From NCBI GenBank assembly GCA_945888375.1, contig CAMCZZ010000012.1, positions 31,064 through 95,063 on the forward strand: a stretch of DNA of 64,000 nucleotides, read 5' to 3'. The notes under the pieces were generated by a model that saw nothing but the letters and a program-made list of their open reading frames with translations, made no database searches and was not told the origin of the DNA. The position numbers were made by a program, and so were the translations under genes. The DNA comes from Akkermansia muciniphila (lineage in GTDB: Bacteria; Verrucomicrobiota; Verrucomicrobiia; Opitutales; Opitutaceae). How positions within the stretch are numbered: the first letter of the stretch is position 1; every line of letters begins with the position of its first letter. Positions 26,446-35,400 of the stretch are shown here, one piece after another.

Positions 26446-29400
26446 TTATTGTGTGGTCACGCGCAGACGGAGGAAGCGGCGCGGCTGGGTGGCGAGGGAG
26501 ACCGTGTCCTCGTAAACCTCGTCGCCGGCGGCGGAGAAGGCCTGGTAGGTTTGCACGGTGGTCCAAGAGCCCGTAACATCATTGGTGGCCTCGATCGAAT
26601 AGACCAAGGTGGCATCGCCGATGTGGTGGAAGCCAAGCGTCAGGAAGTTGCCCGAACGGCCAACGGTGGCGGCAGCGCCGGAGTTGGGGGTGAGCGGCTC
26701 GGTGCCGAGGGCATATTCCAGCAGGTTGGGGATGCCATCGGAGTCAGCGTCGGAGGCATCGGCTCCGTTGCCGGAGTTGGCGCTCGAGCCGAACTTGGAC
26801 TGGCGCCAGAGCTCAAGCGCGGTGCCGGTGTTTACCGGAGTCGCGGAAGCCTCGGCCGAGTAAGCGCTGGTGGCGAGGGCGTTGGCCGAGGCGACCACGT
26901 AGTAGTAGGTGGTGCCGTTGACCGCGGTGACGTCAGTGTAACTCTCGGTCGCAACGATACCGGCGCTCAGGGTGGTGTAGGGACCGCCGGCGGTGGTGGA
27001 GCGGGCGATGGTGTAGGTGGTAGCACCGGCCGAAGCAGTCCAGGTCAGGCCAACCTGGCCGTTACCGGCGGTAGCGGCGAGACCGGTGGGGACGGGCGGC
27101 GAGACTTCCTCGCTGGTGACGAGCAACTGGAAGGCATTCATCGGGATGCGGCCGCCGTCGGAATCGGCGCCGACGCTCCAAGCCACAGTGCCATCGGCGG
27201 CCACGATACCATCGAAGGCCACGAAAGCCTGAAGGTTGTAGCGGAGATCTCGACCCTGACCATTGTCGGTGGCGGCAGGGGCCTGGGCGAGATGGTTGTT
27301 TGCGGAAGCGAGTGTGATAGTGGCCGCATCGTTAAGGTTGGTTATGCTCGAGAACGTGGAGGAGAAACCCGAGGCATAGACGACCAGCTTCACGCGATGG
27401 CCGGAGAGGGCCTGGAGGCCGCCGACGGTCAGGGTCATCGGGACGGTCTGGCTGTCGGTGAAGGCGAGGTCGCGCAGGATGGGGGCGCCGCTGGCGCTGT
27501 TGCCCGTTATGTCGATGGCTCCATCGGCCTCATTCAGGCTGTCGGCGCTGCCGCCGACGCCGGCGTAGGCGAGGGTAAGACCCGCGAGACCCAGACCCGA
27601 CGATTCGCTCGACAGGACGCCGGAACCGGAGCCGGCGGCGGTGGTGACGTTGTTCCAGGTGTTGGTCTGGGCGCCAACGTTGCTCGCGGAGACAGTGCCA
27701 TCGGAGAGGAGCACACCGGAATAGGGCATCACAGATACGGCAGAGGTGCCGAGGTCGCCGTTGATCAGCAGGGCCCGATTGGCGTCCACCACCACCACAG
27801 AAGCGGTGCGGCTGGTGGTCGCGGAGCCGCCGGAGGTCGTGTCGGTAATAACCACGGTATAGCGACCGGTGTCGGCGCTGGTCAGGCTGGACAGGTTCAG
27901 GTTCGCACTGGTCTCGCCAGGGAGATCGACCTCGTTCTTTTGCCACTGGTAGCTCAGCACGCCGCCAGAGTTATTGCTCACAGCCGAGACCGAAAGGCTG
28001 GCGGAAGCGCCGCCAACGCGCAACAGGGAGGAAGGCGCGGTGGTGACGGTGGGGGGATAGGCGGTGCCGGCCGGAGTGGTGTCCACGATCTGGACGGCGG
28101 CGATGCCGCCGGCGTTGGCGTTGAGCACGGCATCCTTGGCGGTGATCACCAGTTCGGATCCGGTGACACCGGTGAAGCGCACGAAGGTAGCGGGTGCGGC
28201 GGTGGCGGCGGCCGTGGCGTCAAGTGAAGCACCGATCATCGCTAGGGGTGCATAGGGAGTGGTGGCGTAGCTGTCGTTTTGGAATATGCGGTAGTAGTAG
28301 GTCGGACTGTTCGCGCGATCGAGGGTGACCGCGCCGACGTTGGCGCCGACGCCTCCGGCCACGTAGACATAGACGTCGTAGGTGCCGTAGGGGATATTCG
28401 CAAAGGTCACGGTGGCGCCGGTGGCGGAGCGGGTCTCCATGTAGCCGTGGAGGAGCTTGCCGTTGGCGTCCTTGTCGGCGACGAGGCCCAAGCCAAGGCG
28501 GGCGGACCAGGTGTTGGCCGCAGCCCAGGTGGCGGTGGTGTAGCCGGTGGAGCCGTTGCTCTCGGCCAAGGCCAGCGGCGTGGACTGGCTCGCGACGCCG
28601 GTGTCGGCCGCGGAGTTGTTCCAGTTGGCGGCCGGGTAGAAGCCGGCGACGTAGTCGGAAGCGAGGACAGCGACCTCTTCGGACCAGCTGCCATTGCCGG
28701 CACCGACAAAGTTCAGGCCAATGGAGCGGCGGCCGGCCCCGGGCAGTTCGATCACGCTGATCGAAACGATGGAATCGGCGGAGACGACGTAGCCGGGGGT
28801 GTTGTCGGAGACGACGACCTTGTAGCTGCCGGAGCCGGCGGTGGAGGCGGTGTCGATCGCGAGGGAGGCGTTGGTCTGGCCGGAGAGGATGACGTCATCC
28901 TTATACCACTGGTAGGTCACGGAGCCGCCCATGTTGGAGATGCCGTTGGCGGTCAGGGTGAGGGATGCACCGGTGCCGACGGTCTGGGAGCCGGGCGATA
29001 CAGTGACGGAGGGATTAACGACGGAGATGCCGTTGGCCGAGTTAAGGAACTGGCTGGGGGGCAGGGCGGCGCGGGAGAAGCGGACTTCGTCGAGGTCGCC
29101 GCGGAGGAAGTCGACGTTGTTGAAGCCGTAGTCGCCGCGACCAAGGGTCCAGGGCGTGTCGGAACCGGTGGTGGGGACGAGCAGGCCGGTGAAGCCGGTC
29201 ACAGAGCCGACCGAGACGCCGTTCACGAAAAGGGTAAGGGTGCCCTTAGTGGAGTCACCGACGGCGGCGACGTGATACCAGTTGCCGACGACCGGGACGG
29301 ACTGGCTGTTGACCTGGAGACTGGTGCCAGAGCGGTCGATGAGCTCGATGCGGAAAGCGTTGTTCAGGCCAGTGCCAACGGCGGCGCCGGCCTTGGAGAG

Positions 29401-31656
29401 GTAGAAGAGACCCTGGGCGCCGGGTCCCTGGCCGGGGTTGGCGCTGTCGTCGCGACCGACGACGGTCTGCCAGCCGTTGAGGTTATCGAGGCGGAAGAAG
29501 GCCTCGATGGTGAAGCTGGTGAAGGGCTCTTCGGCGAGGGTGCCGGAGGTGGGGGCGATGAGGCCGTTATTTCCGGTGGCGGGGAAGTTCACGCCTAGAG
29601 TGTTGGCCGCGCCGGTGGCGGGAATGATGGAGTAAGGTAGGGCGTCGTTGGCGTAATTGGGAGTGCCCAGGACGGTCAGGTGGTTGGTGCCAATGGAGTC
29701 CAGGGTGCTGGAAATGGTAGCCAGCGCGGGGCCTTCCTCGAAGCGGTAGTGAGCGACGGCAAAAGAGGCGCCAGGCTGCACGGTGTAGGCGGGGAAGGTG
29801 GTGGTGGTGGGCGTGGAGCCGTTGGCGTCGTCGGAGACGATCACGCTGTAGATGCCGTTGGCGGCGGCGGTGGCCGAGGTGACGGTGTAACTGGAGCTGT
29901 TTGCGCCGGAGATGGCCGTCGGGGTGGCGCCGGAGTCGGCCTGGTAATACCACTGGTAGGTGAGGTTACCGGTGCCGGTCGCGGAGACGCGGAGGGTGAT
30001 GTCGGAGCCGAGCGGATAAGTGGCCTCAGAGGGTCCGGCGGTGACGACCGGGGGCGGGAAGGTGATGGTCGGATCGACGACGGTGGTGAGGAGACCGGTC
30101 GCGGGATCGAACTGGTAGATGGTGGTGCCGACGGCGGGCTTGGTCCACTTAGTGCCGTTCAACGAGAAACCGGCGACGGAGAAGGTGGGGCCGTAGGTCT
30201 CGGTGAGGGTGGCGTGGTCGATGACGGTCCAAGAGTTGCCGACGGCGGTGCTGGCGTTGGTGAGGTCAAAGGCGATGTCGCCGTCGAGGGTCACGGTGCC
30301 GGGACCGGTGAGCTTGCTGTTCACGCCGTTGGCCCCGACGGTGAACTGGATGGCGGCGTTGTCGGCGAGGGCGAGGGTGCCGTCGGAGACGGTGGTGTTG
30401 CCCGCGTAAGTGTTGACGCCCGTGAGGGTGAGTTTGCCGGTGCCGAGCTTGGTCAGGCCGCCGCCGGTGGAGACGGAGTCGGCGGTGAGGGCCTTGGCGA
30501 TGGTGATGTCGAAGCCGTTGGAGTCGATGATGGCTCCACCCGCCTTGACGGCGGCCGTGCTGGCCGCGTTCGCGGCGATGAAGAAGTTAGTGGGGCTGAC
30601 GTCAGCGGCGGCGGCTTTGAGGGTGCCGCCGTTGAAGTTGACCACGCGGGTGCCGGTGGCTTTTCCGCTGCGGATCTGGCCGATGGTGACAGTGCCGCCG
30701 TTTAGGTTGAGGGTATTTGAGACGGTGGCGCGGTCGGCGTTGTTATTAAGGTCGATGACCGAGGTGGCGCCGCCATTGAGCGCGCCGGAGTTGATGGTGA
30801 CGGCGGAGGTGCCGTTGGAGGCGCCGGGGCCCCAGCTACCAACGCTGAAGCGCAGGTCGGTATTGGCGTTTAAGTTGAGGGTGCCGCCGTTGATATTGAT
30901 GAAGCCGTTGCTGCTATCCCAATAGGAGAGGATCGCCCAGCGCTCGATGGTGGAGCCGACCGAGACGGTGGCACCGGACTCGATGTTGAGCGTGCCGACG
31001 GTGGTGGAGGCGCCCGCGAAGGCGACGAGCAGGTCGCCCTCGGACTGGATGCTGGCGCCCGAGCCAACGTTTACCGTGCCGACGGCGGCCGCGGTGGCGT
31101 TGGTGCCGTCACCGATTACGAAGCCACCGCGGGTGCTGATGGAGGCGGTGCCGCTGAGATTGATAGTGCCGTTGGCGGAGAGTCCAGAGCGAGCCACGTG
31201 CACCTCCTGGGCGCTGAGAGTGCCGCCGGACATATTGTAGGTTCCGGTGCCTCGCTCGGTGCTGACGATGAACCAGTTTGCCGTGCCGGTGGCGAGGGCG
31301 CCACCGGTTTGGTCCAACCGGCCTACTGCGCCGGTGCCGTTGGCGATGAAAATATCAACCGGGGTGAAGACGGAGCTGGCGCTGACGATGGGGAACACGC
31401 CGGCGGCCGCTTTGTTGATGGTGAAATTGCCGCTGGGGTTGGCGGGATCGCTGCTCCAGTTGGCGGCGGTGTTCCAGTCTTGGCTGGTGTCGCCGACCCA
31501 GGTGGCTTGGGCGTGGGCGGTGGCGGCGAGGCCGGCCATCAGGAGAAATGAACCGGCGAATTTAGCGGTGGTCCGAATGACTGCGCGGTCCAGCAGTTGC
31601 ATGGACGCCATGCGCCGACTGGCGCGAGGGGGGTGATTACGAGGGATCAATTTCAT
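26446..31656 (-). CDS. Giant secreted beta-repeat / LamG / FN3 protein
   Basis: 1736 residues from ATG 31654-31656; a later ATG at residue 19 (MQLLDRAV) is possible. Signal peptide FAGSFLLMAGLAATAHAQ (cut near residue 50). Residues about 50-540: autotransporter-associated beta-strand repeats (ATWVGDTSQDWNTAANW; LTKLGTGKLTLTGVNTYAGN). Then Ig-like, a LamG/concanavalin-like domain (EPFTSFTIEAFFRL ... GNWYHVAAVGDSTKGTLTLF), more Ig-like domains (SVTYQWYKDD; LSYQWQKNEV), a jellyroll-like carbohydrate-binding-like domain (SIGLNFVGAGNGSWSEEV), an FN3 domain (GLAATAGNGQVGLTWTAS), and the C-terminal SDADSDGIPNLLEYALGTEP ... FLRLRVTTQ module. No catalytic domain is seen; adhesion or glycan capture is likely. 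Upstream spacer is AT-rich. Confidence 0.88.
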   Translation of the reverse strand: MKLIPRNHPPRASRRMASMQLLDRAVIRTTAKFAGSFLLMAGLAATAHAQATWVGDTSQDWNTAANWSSDPANPSGNFTINKAAAGVFPIVSASSVFTPVDIFIANGTGAVGRLDQTGGALATGTANWFIVSTERGTGTYNMSGGTLSAQEVHVARSGLSANGTINLSGTASISTRGGFVIGDGTNATAAAVGTVNVGSGASIQSEGDLLVAFAGASTTVGTLNIESGATVSVGSTIERWAILSYWDSSNGFININGGTLNLNANTDLRFSVGSWGPGASNGTSAVTINSGALNGGATSVIDLNNNADRATVSNTLNLNGGTVTIGQIRSGKATGTRVVNFNGGTLKAAAADVSPTNFFIAANAASTAAVKAGGAIIDSNGFDITIAKALTADSVSTGGGLTKLGTGKLTLTGVNTYAGNTTVSDGTLALADNAAIQFTVGANGVNSKLTGPGTVTLDGDIAFDLTNASTAVGNSWTVIDHATLTETYGPTFSVAGFSLNGTKWTKPAVGTTIYQFDPATGLLTTVVDPTITFPPPVVTAGPSEATYPLGSDITLRVSATGTGNLTYQWYYQADSGATPTAISGANSSSYTVTSATAAANGIYSVIVSDDANGSTPTTTTFPAYTVQPGASFAVAHYRFEEGPALATISSTLDSIGTNHLTVLGTPNYANDALPYSIIPATGAANTLGVNFPATGNNGLIAPTSGTLAEEPFTSFTIEAFFRLDNLNGWQTVVGRDDSANPGQGPGAQGLFYLSKAGAAVGTGLNNAFRIELIDRSGTSLQVNSQSVPVVGNWYHVAAVGDSTKGTLTLFVNGVSVGSVTGFTGLLVPTTGSDTPWTLGRGDYGFNNVDFLRGDLDEVRFSRAALPPSQFLNSANGISVVNPSVTVSPGSQTVGTGASLTLTANGISNMGGSVTYQWYKDDVILSGQTNASLAIDTASTAGSGSYKVVVSDNTPGYVVSADSIVSISVIELPGAGRRSIGLNFVGAGNGSWSEEVAVLASDYVAGFYPAANWNNSAADTGVASQSTPLALAESNGSTGYTTATWAAANTWSARLGLGLVADKDANGKLLHGYMETRSATGATVTFANIPYGTYDVYVYVAGGVGANVGAVTLDRANSPTYYYRIFQNDSYATTPYAPLAMIGASLDATAAATAAPATFVRFTGVTGSELVITAKDAVLNANAGGIAAVQIVDTTPAGTAYPPTVTTAPSSLLRVGGASASLSVSAVSNNSGGVLSYQWQKNEVDLPGETSANLNLSSLTSADTGRYTVVITDTTSGGSATTSRTASVVVVDANRALLINGDLGTSAVSVMPYSGVLLSDGTVSASNVGAQTNTWNNVTTAAGSGSGVLSSESSGLGLAGLTLAYAGVGGSADSLNEADGAIDITGNSASGAPILRDLAFTDSQTVPMTLTVGGLQALSGHRVKLVVYASGFSSTFSSITNLNDAATITLASANNHLAQAPAATDNGQGRDLRYNLQAFVAFDGIVAADGTVAWSVGADSDGGRIPMNAFQLLVTSEEVSPPVPTGLAATAGNGQVGLTWTASAGATTYTIARSTTAGGPYTTLSAGIVATESYTDVTAVNGTTYYYVVASANALATSAYSAEASATPVNTGTALELWRQSKFGSSANSGNGADASDADSDGIPNLLEYALGTEPLTPNSGAAATVGRSGNFLTLGFHHIGDATLVYSIEATNDVTGSWTTVQTYQAFSAAGDEVYEDTVSLATQPRRFLRLRVTTQ

Positions 31657-32423
31657 GGGGATACAAAAAACAGCCGAGACTCCCAAATGGAGTGCGGTAT
31701 GATTAAGATAATCAGGGGTTAGGGTAACAAAACAGCAACCGGTAGCTACGCTGACGGGTGCGGGCGGATGCTGGGGGGGTGGAAAAAGAAAACAGAGTTG
31801 TAACCAGCAGAAAAAGGCAGGGTTTAGGCAAAGTATTTTTTTGCAGATAGAGCACACCCAAGCTCACTTTAAAAATTAAAAATAAGTCACTTATCTTCTT
31901 CTTTAACAATATATATTCAATTTCTATTTGGACTTTCTAAATCGCCTTTCAGTCAATAAACAGGACAATAAATCAAACTAAACCCATAGAAGAGCATTGG
32001 GTTTTATAACCGCGGATTTAAGTTAAAATCCTGCACCTCAACATAGGCTGTATCGCGCTACCGAGCGATACCAGGGTGCGTCTGGGAAATAAAAGCTGCG
32101 TGGCGCCGGCAGCGGAGCAGGGGGGGAGCGAGGCAAACCAAGCTGGGCCGGCGTTGACCTCGACGGAATGGCCCTCGGGGTTACCTTCGCCTCGGTCGCC
32201 AGGGCCGAGCATGGTTTACCTCTCACGGAGCAAAGGCCTATTTTGAAGAAAGCGCCAAGTGTTCCGTCATCGAAGAAGTTTGAATAAACCAAACCGGATG
32301 ATGGAGGCAAAAAGCCTTAAATGACGCAAAAAAGACAGAAACATGAAACACTGGGTTTGAATTTGAGCTTCCTGCGTCTTTTTGCGGCCGATTACTTCTA
32401 AAATGAACTTAAACAACGAGACA
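31657..32423. other. 767-base intergenic region, no gene recognised
   Basis: Contains the leader of the minus-strand exoprotein gene, then an unusually AT-rich stretch (about 31840-32040), GC-rich sequence without a convincing gene (32050-32230), and a palindromic block at 32305-32389. An imperfect stem AAACCCA/TGGGTTT at 31980-32004 could be a weak terminator or simply chance. Short open frames in both directions have no recognisable product, and none has a convincing start. Confidence 0.6.
32305..32389. repeat. Palindromic intergenic element, GCAAAAAGACGC family
   Basis: AGGC-AAAAA-GCCT (32305-32317) is a small palindrome. It is followed by GACGCAAAAAAGACAG (from 32323) whose imperfect inverse complement occurs as CTGCGTCTTTTTGCGGCC (32372-32389). 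A one-armed relative lies at 55126-55156 (TCTTTTGCGTCTTCTGCGCCTTCTTGCGGCC). It is just downstream of the 1795-residue protein gene and may fold in RNA to end or protect that transcript. Confidence 0.5.
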
Positions 32424-35400
32424 CTAGGGAACGATTAGGTTTAGGCGGAAAAAACGGCGGGGGGCGGTGCCATCCGGCACGGGGGCATTTAGCTCGATCC
32501 GAGTGGCCTCGGCCCGAGGCAGGCCATCGGCCCCGGGGGGAGCCCAAGGGGACCAAGTGACCAAATCGGTGGAGGTTTCCAAGGACCACGCACGATCCGG
32601 TGGCAGCACAAAAACTACGGTAATCGCGGCCCTGCCGGCGGGGGCAGGGTTGATGGAAACATTCAACGAGCTGCCCGGATCAAGGGGACCGGTGTAGGAG
32701 ATGAACTCGGCAAGGTTAGTCTGACCATCGCCATCGGGATCGGCGGTTTCGGCGCCTTCAACCGAGGTGGCGGAACCAAAGGTGGCGGTGCGCCAAGTGG
32801 TGTAGTCGGCACGCGCACCGAGGGCGGAGATCCACTCGGCAAGGAGGGCGATGCCGGAAGGATCCAGCTCGGAGGTGGCAAGCGGCGGCATGCGCGTGAA
32901 GCCGTTTTGCATCGAGACGCGGTTGTAGACAATCGAATGGGTGAGATCGCCAGGAACAACGAGGCGGTTAGAGGGGTTGCCGCCATTGTTGGTGGCGGGG
33001 CCATTTAGCAGATTCGTCTGGGCCAGGGTTAACTGGGGGCGGCCGTCCCAGAAGGCGCCAGACACGGTGCCATCGGCACGGTGGCAGTAGGCGCAGTTGA
33101 CCGCGAGGTAGGAACGGGCGCGAGTCTCGATCGAGTAGAGGGTTTCGTCGGGCCGGACGTGACGGGGCACGGTCTCGAGATCATCAATGGCGTTGGTGAA
33201 GTAACCGGCGGCAGCAAGGGTGGAGAGCTGGTTGCCGGGGTAGCCGTGGATCACGTTGTCGCGGTTGAGCTGGCGGGTATTGAAGGAAAGCGAGCCGCCG
33301 GCCTGCGGAGTGTGGCAGGTGAGGCAGCTGGAGCGGCTGGGGACGCTCCAGCGCTGAGTGCGGATCAGGCCGCCGTCGTTGATCGTCAGGTCGAACTCGA
33401 CTCCCTCGTCGGGCACGAGCGCGGCCTCGGTCTGGGCGTCGTTCCAGCGATAGCTGACACCGTAGAAGCCCGCGTCGCCGTTCACCATGACGCGGGTCTC
33501 GATGCGGCGGCGGGTGGAGGCGTCGCCGCGGGTGAGTTCGAGGTCGAAGTGTTTTACGAGGATCGTGCCCGCGGGGTAGGTCCAGTTGGCGTCGCGCCGA
33601 GGGGTGATTTGCGCGCCCGCCGGCAGGTTGAACCAGCGGCGCTTGATGGCATGGTCGCTCCAGAAAGGCAGGTTGACCTGGTAGGGCACGAGGCCGGGGG
33701 CGGGAGACAAGTCGGAGAGGTCGGCGAAAAGCCCGGTGGCTCCGAGGGTGGCGGGGAAGGAGCTGGTGGCGGTGCCGGTGACGAGGCGGATGATGCGACT
33801 GTTCAGGTAATCGACGAGGAGCAGATCCTGGTTGGAAGGGTCCACGCCCATGCTGACGAGACCGCCGTAGACGCCGGGAACGCCGGTGAGGCGCGAGACG
33901 ACCTTAGTGGCGGGGTCGAGTTTCCAGATGTGACCGGAGACGGAGTCGCAGAAAACGTATTGGCCGTAGATCGCAGGGAAACGGGCGCCGCGGTAGACGA
34001 TGCCGCCGACGACGGAGTTGCCCGCCAACTGGGGGTCGGCGCCGGCGACGGAGGTGTGCGGATAGGCCCAGACCGGGTCGATGGAGGTGAAGCCGGCGGG
34101 TTTGGCGGGGCTGGTGCCAAAGGCGGTGTCGGTGAAGCCCTCACGCCAGACCCAGCCGTAGTTGCCGCCTTTGACCACGAGATTGATCTCCTCGTAGAGA
34201 TTCTGGCCGACGTCGCCGGTCCAGAGCTCGCCGTTGAGCGGGTCGAAGGACATGCGCCACGGGTGCCGCAGGCCAACCGCCCAGTATTCCATGCGCAGCT
34301 TGGCGGGGTCGGTGATGGCCAGACCGCTGAAGACGCCGCTCCAGGCGCCGCCGCGCGCGACGGGCACAAAGGGGTTGTCGATCGGGACAGAGAAACGCGC
34401 CACGCCGTTGTCGGTGGGAATGGCGGCATGCGCGGTCGGCTCGAGGTTGCCCGGGCGCTTGTCGACATCGAGGCGGAAAATGCCGGCGTGGAAATCCTTG
34501 TCGAGGCGCTGGCTGTTGGCGCGAAAGTCGTTGGGGTTCTCCTCGTCGCCCGCCGCGTAGTAAAGGTATCCGTCCGGCCCGAAGTGCAGGTCGCCGCCGT
34601 TGTGATTGTCGCCCTCGTCGAGTTGCTGGAGCAGGATGAGCTCGGAGGCGGGGTCGGCGGCATCGGGATCGCCGGCGCTCACGCGGAAGCGGGAGATGCG
34701 CTGGTAGTCCACGCCGTTGATGCGGGCGGTGTAGGCGGCGTAGAAATACCCGTTGCTCGAATACTGGGGATGGAAGGCAAGGCCGAGGAGGCCGTTTTCG
34801 TAGTTGGCGCCGTTATCGATGGTCTCGGCTGGGATGCGGCCGGCGATGGCGAGCTGGAGGTCGAGGAAGAGTTTTTTGGCGGGGGCGGCGGCGGTCACGT
34901 CGGGGACGAGCTGGATCTTCGCCATGCGCTCGCAGACGAAGAGCCGACGCGTGTTGCCCGGCTGGGTGGCGATGGCGAGGGGCTCGCTGAAGGAAACGCC
35001 GGGCAGCGCATCGACCGTCTGATAAAAGGTGGGCGGCGGCGCCGGGGGCATGGAGACGGCGGGATTGTCGATCCGGAGGCCGGGGGCGAAGGAGACGGTG
35101 ACCGCGCCTTCGGCGGTCGCCCCGCTGACGTTGCTCACGCTGTAAGTGAAAGAAACGGGCGCGGCGGCGGTGCCGGCGTGGACGTAGAGTATCCGTCCGC
35201 CGACTACGGTGGCGGAGCCTGCGGAGGGCAGAGAGACGACCTGAAGGCTGGCGGGGATGGGGGCGCCGCCGTCGTTGGCGAGAACGTCGAGCAGGACCTT
35301 CTGGCCGGGCTGGATGACGGCGGAATCGGGCGCGACGGAAGGCGGGGCGAAGACGGCGTTGGCGCCCGCCTGATAGCTGCTCACGACTTCGGGGGCGGAG

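Noticed and set aside
26449..28227. 592-codon open frame on the plus strand
   Set aside because: Antisense to the well supported beta-repeat/FN3 protein; Gly-rich without motifs.
32018..32310. Short open frames of 64-90 codons in the long gap
   Set aside because: Low-complexity Pro/Arg/Ser sequence, no ribosome-binding site and no recognisable domain.
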